The notes: a model not told the origin generated them from the sequence alone. Counted from the stretch's first letter, positions 1 to 7,793 are shown. The stretch is 64,000 nt of DNA from Synechococcus sp. UW140 (GCF_900474295.1 NZ_UCOB01000023.1:124001-188000); one strand, 5' to 3'. Program-made: numbers and translations.

Positions 1-464
1 TGGAGTCGGATGAGCTCAGCTATGGGCTTCACATCATGATCCGTACAGACCTTGAGTTGGCGTTGCTGGAGCAGGGGTTGCCTGTGGAGGACCTCCCGCG
101 GGAATGGAACCGTCGCTATGGCGAGCTGCTTGGCGTCACCCCTGCCGACGATGCCCAGGGTTGCCTTCAGGACGTTCACTGGAGTGAGGGCCTTTTCGGC
201 TATTTCCCTTCCTATCTTTTGGGGCACTTGGTCAGTGCTCAGCTCAGTGAGGCGATGACGGCAGACATCGGTCCTCCTGAGCAGCACGTGGCCAGCGGTG
301 ATGTCAGACCTCTGCTCGCCTGGTTGAGAGACAAGGTGCATTCCGTGGGGCGGGCTCTGAATGCAGAGGATCTCGTGGCGGAGGTGAGTGGTCATCCCTT
401 GTCCAGCCAGCCCTTCCTCACCTATCTCGAAGCGAAGCTGATCCAATTGCGCGCCGCTGGCTGA
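1..464 (+). CDS. M32 (Taq-type) carboxypeptidase, C-terminal end only
   Basis: The gene enters from outside the window; the frame is open from base 3. Before the first Met the frame reads ESDELSYGLHIM, which continues into IRTDLELALLEQGLP. This matches the conserved C-terminal region of family M32 zinc carboxypeptidases (Taq carboxypeptidase), where a D/E-rich segment precedes LHIMIR-type sequence. Further family features follow: DVHWSEGLFGYFPSYLLGH near codon 57 and a YLEAKL end. The catalytic HExxH lies upstream and is not visible. The enzyme family removes C-terminal residues from peptides in the cytoplasm. Identification is good; completeness cannot be judged. Confidence 0.88.
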   Translation, partial: ESDELSYGLHIMIRTDLELALLEQGLPVEDLPREWNRRYGELLGVTPADDAQGCLQDVHWSEGLFGYFPSYLLGHLVSAQLSEAMTADIGPPEQHVASGDVRPLLAWLRDKVHSVGRALNAEDLVAEVSGHPLSSQPFLTYLEAKLIQLRAAG

Positions 465-511
465 TTGAGGCCGGCATCTCAGGCTGTGCTTGCGGTGGCT
501 CGACAGGCTGC

Positions 512-826
512 TTGAAACCCATGCGAAGGTGGATCACAGCGCAGCCCGACTGGCTTCCGATCGCCTGGATCAAGCTGATGGAACCAATTCAACAAGGTTT
601 GGAACAGTCGTTTGAGAGTGAGCGCTTGTCGCGATGGATTCGTGAATGTCAGGACATCGACGAGTTGCGCGAGGCGGCGCTTGCCTTGCTGAAACAGCTT
701 GATCAACAGAAATCGGCTCGTGCATGGTTGGCTGCTCGAGCCTCAGAGTCTGAGAATGCGAAACTCAACATCCTGGCTGAGTTGATCAAGAAAAGCGATT
801 TATCGGATGAGTCGCCAGAAACGTAG
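512..826 (+). CDS. Small conserved-type hypothetical protein (104 aa)
   Basis: I do not recognise this protein. It lies 47 bases after the carboxypeptidase stop on the same strand and may be cotranscribed. It begins MKPMRRWITAQPDW and is predominantly helical, with an alternating charged/hydrophobic pattern in the second half (IDELREAALALLKQLDQQ). No signal peptide or membrane segment is visible. The second Met at 521 is an alternative start. The opposite-strand frame over the first part is a shadow. Composition and codon use look like a real gene. Confidence 0.65.
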   Translation: MKPMRRWITAQPDWLPIAWIKLMEPIQQGLEQSFESERLSRWIRECQDIDELREAALALLKQLDQQKSARAWLAARASESENAKLNILAELIKKSDLSDESPET

Positions 827-879
827 TCAGACAAAGGGTTTCTAGAAGAGTCTGTTTTAGATGCACTTACAACTTGCAC

Positions 880-1020
880 TTACTCATCTGGGTCTGGGAA
901 CAGGTTGCCTTCTTGGTCCAGCACCTCCACGACTTGGACGACCTTGAGGTACTGACAACCGACGTCCTCTTCATCGACCTCTTCGATCTGATGGCGTTTG
1001 AGGTACTTAGAGGCACTCAT
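880..1020 (-). CDS. 46-aa acidic small protein, last gene of a tiny overlapping operon
   Basis: The protein starts MSASKYLKRHQIEEVDEEDV and ends with an acidic NLFPDPDE. Its ATG overlaps the TGA of the 81-residue gene upstream as ATGA, the usual sign of translational coupling. It is below common length cut-offs. It has no transmembrane or signal segment and I do not recognise a family. The plus-strand frame across the same bases is its antisense shadow. The ATGA overlap and the strongly acidic, protein-like composition support it as a gene. Confidence 0.55.
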   Translation of the reverse strand: MSASKYLKRHQIEEVDEEDVGCQYLKVVQVVEVLDQEGNLFPDPDE

Positions 1021-1262
1021 GACCCAACCGGGGTTGAGTGGCTACGAAGGTTGGCACCAGTGATGTTGAGATTAATATCTATCTGATTTGAAGAGAGGGA
1101 TTGTGCTGAGGTCTTCAGAGCCTCCAGATCAGCAATCTGTTGGGGGATACGGTCTAGTTCAGCCTGTAGTGCTTCAAGTTGTGCTGTGTAATTAGTTTGT
1201 GCAGCAAGAAGGTCCTGGATTTGATCTTCAATACCATCAACAATCTGAGCGTAATTTGACAT
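1017..1262 (-). CDS. 81-aa coiled-coil-like small protein
   Basis: The sequence begins MSNYAQIVDGIEDQIQDLLA and runs as one amphipathic helix with Leu/Ile/Ala heptads to about residue 60, including IPQQIADLEALK. A polar tail follows. The ATG overlaps the preceding stop (TAATG) and its own TGA overlaps the next start (ATGA), so it sits in the middle of a tightly packed leftward run of tiny genes. No family is recognised. The local composition is richer in AT than the flanks, which suggests foreign or accessory DNA, but this is inference. Confidence 0.6.
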   Translation of the reverse strand: MSNYAQIVDGIEDQIQDLLAAQTNYTAQLEALQAELDRIPQQIADLEALKTSAQSLSSNQIDINLNITGANLRSHSTPVGS

Positions 1263-1552
1263 TAGGTTTTTAGGTTAACAAGATTTTTCTTGTGGCCATC
1301 GATCTTGAGAAAAGAAATCCACTGCTGAATGGATCGGCTAGTCATGTGAGTGATTTTGGCGTGACTCTGACCGACAAGGTATTTGCTGTAAGCGTTACCA
1401 AGTCTCTGTGCCGTTAGGTGAGCTTCATTGAGATCGTCTATCAGCAACTCCCTTTAAATGTCAGAAGCCGTACGAAGACCAGACAAAGCAGACGCAAACT
1501 TGATATGAGCTGCATCTACCTGAATGGTGATGTAGGTAATATTAGTGTTCAT
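1262..1552 (-). pseudogene. Small gene interrupted by one in-frame TAA (or two coupled ORFs)
   Basis: From the ATG at 1552 there are 32 codons (MNTNITYITIQVDAAHIKF...) before a TAA at 1454-1456. The same frame then continues for 63 more codons through RELLIDDLNEAHLTAQRLG to a TAA at 1262-1264. A CAA-to-TAA change in one 96-codon gene explains this well, because the sequence on either side of the stop reads as continuous protein. The alternative is a separate 61-residue ORF starting at the TTG at 1447 directly after GGGAG, a spacing too short for a normal ribosome site. The end overlaps the next ATG. No family is recognised. Confidence 0.45.
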
Positions 1553-2188
1553 TTATAGTTAATTAGGTAATACCGTCAGCTGGGGTTGCACCAACTTTGC
1601 TATTGTTTGAGGTGATCAGTATCCACCCTTTGCTGACCCAATAGCTCAGGGCTAGCTCCTGACGGCTTGGAGAGCCAACAACAGCTTAATGCGATTAAAC
1701 TAACTGTTGACTCAAAGTCTTTCAGGCAGGCCGAGGTCTGCATCACAAGCTACTCTGAATTTCCCTTGAGCAACTGAGACATCGAAACTCCTCGTAAGGA
1801 TGGCAAGGAGGAGGGTCTCCCCGAGATTTATTTATTGGGCTGGTGCTAAAGCTCAGCATCAGTTGTAATTAATTTGATTATGCGTAGCAGTTTGCTCTCA
1901 GGTGGAAAGTGCCTGCATAAAGCTTGTCATCTTCATTCTCTGCTCCTATGACCTTGGTAATATATTTATTGAGATCGTGACTCAAATGCTCGTCAGCATC
2001 ACCGGCGCTCAGGGCACTAAGACAAGCGAGTCTGAGCTGATTGCTGTCGCTGAACGAGTATTGGCCGTAGTTGCTAGTTGATTGAAGGATTGATTGCTAA
2101 TTAAGACCCGTCTATCTCTGCTCAACTGCGCTCAATCATGCCAGGTATTGGAGGCTAATAAAGAGAGAGAAAGGAGAGGTTTGGCTTA
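1553..2188. other. Gene-poor AT-rich interval
   Basis: No gene is well supported here. On the minus strand 1563-1685 is an open stretch that ends ...NNSKVGATPADGIT but has no ATG, GTG or TTG start; a +1 shift near 1690 would join it to an ATG at 1743. On the plus strand 1986-2081 could encode a 31-residue peptide starting MLVSITGAQG. Both are weak. The interval probably holds decayed DNA belonging to the tiny-gene cluster to its left. Confidence 0.4.
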
Positions 2189-3340
2189 TTAAAATTTACT
2201 ACCGAGAATCAGTCTTTCGAATTCGCATAGGCCTTTTCGCTTCAGGAAAGCATTCCATTTAGCATTTTTTTCCCTAGTAAGCATTTCCCCCCATTGCCTG
2301 GACGAGAGATTTAGCTCCTCCATAAAATCTTGCTCAAGTCTTACCTCTTTACGTTTAAGATCCACTATTGCGCTTCTTTGAGCGTCTGAATACCCACTGT
2401 CATCCTCTGACACGCACTTTCCTAAGGCGGGGCCATCATGAACCCTTACATCGCGGTAGCCAGGCGATGAGGTCAAGGCAGTAATAACGGGTAGCTGTTG
2501 AACTGCTTTGCGCTGGGCTGTTGTACTTGCACCACCAAAGCGAACTTTTAGATCAGCTGAAACCCTTGTATCGAATGCTTCGTCGTAGGAGATATTCAGG
2601 CCTGCTGTTAAACCACGGCTGATCTCATAAGCCAAGCGTCCACGCACACCAGAGCCATCAGCATCGCCCGTATCCCCATTTTGGTAGTAGTAACCAACAG
2701 AGGAATTCAGCTCAGGCGTGATGAAATAACCAACATCAAGCCCATAGGTATCCAGTGCACCACCTTGGTAATACCAGTTCAGTTTCTGCTCGGTATCTCC
2801 AATAGGAATCAAGGCATAGGCATTGAGGTTCCAGGCATTGGAAACAGCTTCTGCATTGACAGCCACCTGCTGGAAGAAGGCACTCTTCTCTGTGCCGCTG
2901 ACATCGACCCAGGTGTCGGTTCCGCCTGTATTCATCGGGCGGCTGTCATAACCAGCATTCAGCCCGTACATCCAGCTGCGGTCACCATTCAGCCAGCGAT
3001 AACCCAGACGTGATGAGGTGGAGATGGTGGTACCAGCCACATCGGTATTGATGATGCTGCTATCGCCCTCACGGTCAGCGAAGTTGACGTTCGCCAGCAC
3101 GTCAGCAAAGAAGACGCTGTTCTCGCCAACAGAGATCGGAAGGAAGCCGCCGATACCTGCTTGATTCGGTGTTCCAGCACCCTGCAAGGCACCTTGGAAG
3201 CCAACCCGTGGCTTGACGAAGTCTTTGAGGCTGATGCTCATCACACCCAGATCCTCTGCACTGCCGTCCTGTGCTTTTAGAGGCAGCGGTGCAATGGCAA
3301 CAGCAGAAGCCAGTAATCCAATCGAGAGGCGGCGGAGCAT
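2189..3340 (-). CDS. Outer-membrane beta-barrel protein with helical C-terminal tail (383 aa)
   Basis: A signal peptide (MLRRLSIGLLASAVAIAPL, cleavage near KAQ-D) precedes a barrel-like region to about residue 270. That region has repeated alternating strands and aromatic girdles, such as SRLGYRWLNGDRSWMYGLN and YDSRPMN. This resembles inverse-autotransporter or intimin-type barrels, which are seen in picocyanobacteria. After the barrel there is no passenger Ig domain. Instead about 100 residues of charged, helix-rich sequence follow (AQRSAIVDLKRKEVRLEQDFM), containing two Cys. The start is fixed by the signal peptide. A 20-base element upstream of the start is shared with the porin gene at 45.9 kb. 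Barrel identity is fairly safe; the exact family is not. Confidence 0.75.
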   Translation of the reverse strand: MLRRLSIGLLASAVAIAPLPLKAQDGSAEDLGVMSISLKDFVKPRVGFQGALQGAGTPNQAGIGGFLPISVGENSVFFADVLANVNFADREGDSSIINTDVAGTTISTSSRLGYRWLNGDRSWMYGLNAGYDSRPMNTGGTDTWVDVSGTEKSAFFQQVAVNAEAVSNAWNLNAYALIPIGDTEQKLNWYYQGGALDTYGLDVGYFITPELNSSVGYYYQNGDTGDADGSGVRGRLAYEISRGLTAGLNISYDEAFDTRVSADLKVRFGGASTTAQRKAVQQLPVITALTSSPGYRDVRVHDGPALGKCVSEDDSGYSDAQRSAIVDLKRKEVRLEQDFMEELNLSSRQWGEMLTREKNAKWNAFLKRKGLCEFERLILGSKF

Positions 3341-3352
3341 TGGGCTGACATC

Positions 3353-3372
3353 AGTCCGCGCATGATGCCGTC
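3353..3372 (-). promoter_or_regulatory. Conserved 5'-leader element, copy 1
   Basis: On the minus strand this reads GACGGCATCATGCGCGGACT and ends 12 bases before the ATG at 3340. The porin gene at 45898 has GACAGCATCATGCGCGCACT at the same distance (18 of 20 identical). It includes an ATG that is out of frame with the gene. Likely an mRNA leader element; function is inferred only. Confidence 0.55.
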
Positions 3373-3656
3373 TTTAACAAGTCTGGACAGGATCCTTAAA
3401 GGAAATGAATACGGGCAATCCCATACACCAACCAATTAGAAGATTTGCCAATATTCATTCTACAGACAGATGCGCGATAGATATAGAGGTACGGTTAACC
3501 CAATAAGAAAGGTACGGTCGAAGGTGCGGTCAGCAAGATCAATGAATAACTACCTATTGAGTCCGCTGTAAGTGCAGATATCAGACTCTTAAGAGAAGTC
3601 TGGGGAGGAATCGACCGGTGCTGATCAAGATCAGGAGCGACCGGAGCCCTAGGGCC
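3373..3656. other. Leader and intergenic region
   Basis: This is the upstream region of the outer-membrane protein gene and the downstream region of the secreted-protein gene at 3657. It should contain the promoter of the former. I see no further gene or convincing terminator. Confidence 0.4.
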
Positions 3657-4112
3657 TTAGTCGGGCTGTTGACAGATCCAATCCACCTTCTCAAGGGTGC
3701 CTGGACGGCCTGAGTAGTCCTCCCAGCTGCCATCGGCCTGTTGGCGTTCCAGTCGCCCTTCTCCACAGATGGCGCGCATGGTGAGAGGGCGCACACTCCA
3801 TGGCGATGCAGTGGATCGTTTCAGTAGCAGGAGCCCATCGAATTCCACCAGGCCATCCTCTGCTCTGAGATTGCTTAGGTATTCAGCGGCTTGTGTGCTC
3901 TCGCGGTCGAGGGAGCCGAAGAAGATCCACGGTGCGACGGCGATCTTGCCTGCGTTCTGAAGGCTTTGGCGAACGCTCAGCCATTGCGTTGGTTCCTGCG
4001 GCGGCTGCCAACTGGCACTGAGTGCTGGTATGGCAATGGCTGTCATGGCAAGCGACGTCAAGACATGGTGAGCCAGTCGGCGTGGCCTGGAAGCAATGCC
4101 GTGGTCTTGCAT
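3657..4112 (-). CDS. Secreted hypothetical protein (151 aa)
   Basis: The preferred start is the ATG at 4112 (MQDHGIASRP), about 12 bases after GAGGGAAGG; a TTG at 4133 would add seven residues. A hydrophobic segment with an Ala-rich end (LTSLAMTAIAIPALSASW) looks like a signal peptide. The mature part has two Cys (AICGEGRL and VDWICQQ) that may form a disulfide. I do not recognise a family. It is divergent from the gene at 4161, with 48 bases between the starts. Confidence 0.6.
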   Translation of the reverse strand: MQDHGIASRPRRLAHHVLTSLAMTAIAIPALSASWQPPQEPTQWLSVRQSLQNAGKIAVAPWIFFGSLDRESTQAAEYLSNLRAEDGLVEFDGLLLLKRSTASPWSVRPLTMRAICGEGRLERQQADGSWEDYSGRPGTLEKVDWICQQPD

Positions 4113-4160
4113 GGTGCCTGAGCCTTCCCTCAAGTTGGTGCAGCGGGGCGTTTCAACCTG

Positions 4161-4433
4161 ATGCCGCTTCCTTTCACCCTAGCCACACTGCAAGCAGCGC
4201 TTTGCTTGCTGATGGAGGACGGAGACCGTGATGCTCGACCTGATGCTTCCGAGCCAACGGTGGAATTCTCTCTGAATGCAGGTGGTTTACGTCTGCTCTT
4301 GGATGCGGTGACGTTCCGCCTCGACCGTTGGCCAGGAGGTGATCCGATGGAGCAGGCTGATTTGCAGCGCATGCAAGTGCTGCTCAATGCCGCGATTCTG
4401 GAGGTCACCTTCGGTGAGACGGGAATGCGTTGA
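4161..4433 (+). CDS. Small hypothetical protein (90 aa)
   Basis: The protein starts MPLPFTLATLQAALCLLMED and has no signal or membrane segment. It appears to be a compact alpha/beta cytoplasmic protein with an acidic middle and hydrophobic helices. It is followed 46 bases later by another small gene in the same direction, so the two may be cotranscribed. No family is recognised by eye. Codon use fits the neighbouring housekeeping genes. Confidence 0.62.
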   Translation: MPLPFTLATLQAALCLLMEDGDRDARPDASEPTVEFSLNAGGLRLLLDAVTFRLDRWPGGDPMEQADLQRMQVLLNAAILEVTFGETGMR

Positions 4434-4479
4434 GCGGCAGCAGCTGCAGGCAGACTGTGCCTACCAGCATTGATGGCCG

Positions 4480-4722
4480 ATGGGTAAGGACGAGGCGCTT
4501 GCGCAGGTCAGTGAGATCGCAACTGCGATGGAGCAAGCCGCCCAAGCCTTGACGCCTGATGTGATCCGGGCGGCAAGAGCGTCGACTGAAGGTGCTGAGC
4601 GATTGCAGCGGATGGAAGATGCGATCAATACGATCGGCAAGGCGTTGATCCTCACCGACTTCAAACTTGATCAGTCGAAAGATCTCGATAAGTTGAAGGG
4701 CTTTCGTTCGCAGCAGTCCTGA
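4480..4722 (+). CDS. Small helical protein (80 aa)
   Basis: The sequence MGKDEALAQVSEIATAMEQA and what follows is almost entirely helical, with regularly spaced Ala, Leu and charged residues. This suggests a coiled coil or small helical bundle. It ends with a basic, polar tail. It lies downstream of the 90-residue gene in the same direction and converges with the methyltransferase gene, 33 bases apart. I do not recognise a family and infer no function. Confidence 0.65.
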   Translation: MGKDEALAQVSEIATAMEQAAQALTPDVIRAARASTEGAERLQRMEDAINTIGKALILTDFKLDQSKDLDKLKGFRSQQS

Positions 4723-4755
4723 TTGGTCTGAGCGCTGAACTGCCAGACCTGAGGG

Positions 4756-5460
4756 TCAGGGGCGCTGGCAGAGCCAGAGGTGGGCGAACAACCCCTGATA
4801 AAGCACGACAGGTGTGTCCAGTCCCTCCTGGGTTAGAACCGTGCGCACGCGTTTGTCATCCACGGAGAACACCAAGCGGTTGCGCGTGGCCAGCAAGGTG
4901 GTGACGGTGTCTTTTGACATGCCGCGATCCACGAGCCGTTGGCTCCCCACCGCCAGCATTCGCTGGTAATCGGTTGGCGCTTCCGGCTCGCTGTAGCCGC
5001 TCAGTAGCAGTGTGCCTCCGCAAGTGGTGAGATCAGCCAGCGCACGCAGCATGACTGTTTGCTCTGCAGAGGCCATCAGATGCAGCACGTTGTGGCAGAG
5101 CACCAGATCGAAGTGGGCACCATCAAGCTCCCCGGAGCGAGCTTCCGTCAGGCTCGCCTGCAGGAATCGACAGCGCTCGACTCCAGGCAGTGAGGCGATT
5201 TTGTGTTTGCATGCCTCAAGCATTTGGCCACTAGGCTCCACCACCACCACCACCACCTCAGCTTCAGCAAAGGCACTGAGCAGTGGTAAAAGCTCGTCGC
5301 CGGGTCCAGGACCTACCACCAGAACCCGTCTGACGGGAGTCGCCACGCAATGGACAGCGGCTGTAGCGATCTCGTGCAGTACGTCGTAGCCAGGCACTGA
5401 GTCACGGATACTGGTGCAGTAGGTCCGTCCGTAGTCGCCGTCGAAGTCGAGGTTGGGCAT
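4756..5460 (-). CDS. Class I SAM-dependent methyltransferase
   Basis: A Rossmann-type SAM-binding motif is visible near residue 45 (VRRVLVVGPGPGDELLPLL). It is followed by the acidic end of strand 2 (VVVVEPSGQML) and a motif IV-like FDLVLCHNVLHLM. This is the usual order of class I methyltransferases of the Methyltransf_11/25 kind. The substrate cannot be read from the sequence. The run of six valines is encoded by a short (CAC)n-like repeat at about 5238-5256, a possible slippage site. The length of 234 residues is normal for the fold. Confidence 0.8.
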   Translation of the reverse strand: MPNLDFDGDYGRTYCTSIRDSVPGYDVLHEIATAAVHCVATPVRRVLVVGPGPGDELLPLLSAFAEAEVVVVVVEPSGQMLEACKHKIASLPGVERCRFLQASLTEARSGELDGAHFDLVLCHNVLHLMASAEQTVMLRALADLTTCGGTLLLSGYSEPEAPTDYQRMLAVGSQRLVDRGMSKDTVTTLLATRNRLVFSVDDKRVRTVLTQEGLDTPVVLYQGLFAHLWLCQRP

Positions 5461-5545
5461 CGTTCGACGTCGTGGCTTTGATCACTCTTTCTGGCGAGAG
5501 ACAGTCCCGGGTGTCAAGGTGGGAGCCTCTTGAATGATCTGACTC

Positions 5546-6607
5546 GTGGCTGCAGGGCCCCGTCGACGGCGTTGGCTGCTTCTCGGTTTGCTGCTCGCTT
5601 TGCTGATGTCGCTGCTGGTCTCGCTCCTGCGCGCTCCTTCTCCCGAGCAGCCTGAGCTAGTGATCGATGCCTTGCCGCCGATCGAGTGGTCATCATCTCC
5701 TCCCAAGGAGACGATCGCTCCTGATCAGGATCTTCCTCGGCTTTCGGTGGGTGTGTATGCCACCAATATCAGCGATATTGATTTACTGGATGATCAGTTT
5801 TCGATCGAGCTGTTGCTATGGACGCTCTGGGAAGGGGATCCTTCGGCTGATCCCAGTGGTCAGTTGCGCTTGATCAACGGTATCTATGACGGCGATATTC
5901 AGCGTTTCCAGTCGGTGCGCCAGGAACAACGACCTGGAGGGGTCTGGACGCTCTATCGGATCCGCTCGGCCGTGGTGAAGCGCTGGCAGTTGAGCCGATA
6001 CCCGTTTGATGACCAAATTCTCCAACTTCAGTTTGGTCTTGATGATCCGCTCCAGCCAGTTCGCCTCGATGTGGAGGATGATCACCCCTTCGTGATCAGT
6101 CCCGGATTGCTCTTGCCCGGTTGGCTGCTGAAGGAGCCCAGCGCCTATGCCAGCAGCCTCAGTCTGATGAGCGATCTCGGCATCCCTCCCGCTGCGGAGC
6201 AGGCAGTGCGCCGCCAACCCACCGTGTCGTTTGATCTGCCGATCCAGCGACGCAGCCTGTTGTATGTCGCCCCTGATTTTCTTGGCTACATGCTGGCGGT
6301 TGGGTTGTGTTGCATGAGCCTGATGATCACGCGCAGCCGTGATGATTTGATCCTGGCAGCTGTCGTGTCTGCCGGAGGCAATTACGTCTTTATTGCCGGC
6401 AATCTTCCTGTGACGGCGATGACCGGTTTCATCGGCAATCTGCAGTTGATTGTCTTCCTCGGAATCCTTTATGTGGTGGCAGCCGATGAGATCATTGATC
6501 ACCACCTCAGCAGCTATACCCCAAGGGTGTCCAACATTTTGCGGGTGGTGCTTTTGCCCAGTTACATGGCTATTACCGTGCTCGGCATTGTCTGGATCAT
6601 TCCCTGA
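5546..6607 (+). CDS. Pentameric ligand-gated ion channel homologue (Cys-loop/Pro-loop family)
   Basis: This looks like a prokaryotic pLGIC. An N-terminal hydrophobic segment is followed by a beta-rich extracellular domain. That domain carries the family's signature loop around residue 150, WQLSRYPFDDQILQLQFG, equivalent to FPFDxQ of the Pro-loop. Four membrane segments follow: one beginning near LLYVAPDFLGYMLAVG, two in the ILAAVVSAGGNYVF to LQLIVFLGILYV stretch, and a last one, VLLPSYMAITVLGIV, at the C terminus. The loop lacks the two cysteines of animal receptors, as is usual in bacteria. The start is a GTG at 5546; an ATG at 5606 is possible. Its stop overlaps the next gene as TGATG. Ligand and ion are unknown. 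Confidence 0.78.
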   Translation: MAAGPRRRRWLLLGLLLALLMSLLVSLLRAPSPEQPELVIDALPPIEWSSSPPKETIAPDQDLPRLSVGVYATNISDIDLLDDQFSIELLLWTLWEGDPSADPSGQLRLINGIYDGDIQRFQSVRQEQRPGGVWTLYRIRSAVVKRWQLSRYPFDDQILQLQFGLDDPLQPVRLDVEDDHPFVISPGLLLPGWLLKEPSAYASSLSLMSDLGIPPAAEQAVRRQPTVSFDLPIQRRSLLYVAPDFLGYMLAVGLCCMSLMITRSRDDLILAAVVSAGGNYVFIAGNLPVTAMTGFIGNLQLIVFLGILYVVAADEIIDHHLSSYTPRVSNILRVVLLPSYMAITVLGIVWIIP

Positions 6608-7695
6608 TGCGTTCGGCCATGCAGATCAGACCTCTATCGCCAGGATCCAAGAAGGGTGTGAAGGCTCTCACCACGACTCTGATCAGCATCCTGATCCTGC
6701 TGATCGGCGCCTTGGTTGTGCAAACCCGTGTGGGTCAGCGGCGCTTGTTCATCGATGACAGCCATGTGCTTACACCGGTGGAGGTGGCGGCACTGCCCTC
6801 AGGAACTCTTGCCGTGGTGCTTGACCGGCGGATGGGCCAGAGCGAAGCCAGCTTTTACTATCGCCTTCTGCGTCTGGTGCTTGAGCGCAGCGATCAGCCT
6901 TTCGCCCTTGGCTTCAGCACTGAGGTTTTGCCCCAGGATGAGGTGGTGAATGCTTTGGCTTCAGAGCGTTTCCAGGGAAGTCGCAACCCCACTGGTGTCA
7001 CGGTGGGAGCGTATGGAGCAGGAGCTGCGCTCAATCGCCGCCTGCTGCCTGTGATGATCCCGCTGACGGGCGGATTGCTGGGTTTACGGGCCGGCTGGAC
7101 CAATCGCAATAACCTGCCACTCCTGGCTGAGGTGAAGGATCTTCCCGACTTGCGCAGGTTGGTGTTGATTCAGGGGCTGGGTTGGAGCGATGTCGAGATC
7201 TTTGATGCTGCAGGGCTGCGCACTTACACCACGTCGCCTGATGATTTGCTGCGCTTGGTCGACAATCAGCGCGTTCAGTTGTTCCCAAGGGGGATCGCTG
7301 AACTCGAGAGGGAATCACTCGTCGTGCGGCGCCAAGCCAAAGATACCCAGCTCGATCACCATCTCCTGATTACCTATCCCTTTGCTGGCTTCTTTTATGT
7401 CAGTCGTGCCAACCCTGTTCTGGCTGAGGCCATCGAGGTGGGGTTCAAGAGAGCGATTGCTGATGGTTCTTATCAGCTGCTGTTGGAGGAGGTGATCTTC
7501 ACCCCATGGCTTCGGAGCCGTCTCAACCTGAGTCAGCGAAGGGTGATTCATCTGCGTAATCCCGATGCCGCTCAGGCTTTGGCGGGGGTGGACCCTGCTC
7601 ACTGGATCGTGCCATGGCGAGCTCTTGAAGCGAGCAAGCTCACTCGAGGCGGCCAGTTATGTGTTCTTCCACGTCTGCGCAGATTGTGTCAATGA
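6607..7695 (+). CDS. Periplasmic solute-binding-protein-like protein coupled to the channel gene
   Basis: An N-terminal membrane anchor or uncleaved signal (TTTLISILILLIGALVV) is followed by about 320 residues. These have the look of a type II periplasmic binding protein of the amino-acid (SBP_bac_3) kind: LTPVEVAALPSGTLAVV, a central LTGGLLGLRAGW, and a segment around YTTSPDDLLRLVDNQRVQLF like the mid-domain crossover. The ATG overlaps the channel stop (TGATG), so the two are made together. No permease or ATPase gene is nearby, so a sensing role with the channel is more likely than transport. This is inference. The binding-protein fold is likely but not certain. Confidence 0.6.
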   Translation: MRSAMQIRPLSPGSKKGVKALTTTLISILILLIGALVVQTRVGQRRLFIDDSHVLTPVEVAALPSGTLAVVLDRRMGQSEASFYYRLLRLVLERSDQPFALGFSTEVLPQDEVVNALASERFQGSRNPTGVTVGAYGAGAALNRRLLPVMIPLTGGLLGLRAGWTNRNNLPLLAEVKDLPDLRRLVLIQGLGWSDVEIFDAAGLRTYTTSPDDLLRLVDNQRVQLFPRGIAELERESLVVRRQAKDTQLDHHLLITYPFAGFFYVSRANPVLAEAIEVGFKRAIADGSYQLLLEEVIFTPWLRSRLNLSQRRVIHLRNPDAAQALAGVDPAHWIVPWRALEASKLTRGGQLCVLPRLRRLCQ

Positions 7696-7728
7696 GCAGC
7701 CTTTGAAGCCCTTTTCAAAGGCTGCTCA
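7693..7728 (+). terminator. Perfect 15-bp hairpin downstream of the channel operon
   Basis: TGAGCAGCCTTTGAA (7693-7707) pairs perfectly with 7714-7728 around a 6-base loop. The stem includes the stop codon of the preceding gene. There is no clear T run after it, so it may act as a terminator or as a 3'-end stabiliser. Confidence 0.65.
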
Positions 7729-7793
7729 TTCATGAAGAATCTCCACGGAGATGTGAAATCTCATTGAAATCTGTTGAGATTGGTTTGTGTAAA

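Noticed and set aside
874-1086. Plus-strand frame of 70 residues
   Set aside because: Antisense to the 46-residue gene at 880-1020 and the end of the 81-residue gene, which have coupled starts and stops.
1785-1800. ACTCCTC sequence as a possible Yfr1 small-RNA motif
   Set aside because: Yfr1 carries ACTCCTCACAC; here the bases after ACTCCTC differ and no flanking hairpins are present. The same holds at about 46396.
5238-5256. (CAC)n tract as a functional repeat
   Set aside because: It only encodes a Val run in the strand of a methyltransferase fold; short and unremarkable without strain comparison.
5816-6505. Minus-strand frame of 229 residues across the channel gene
   Set aside because: His/Gln/Arg-rich composition without any domain; antisense to a clearly assigned gene.
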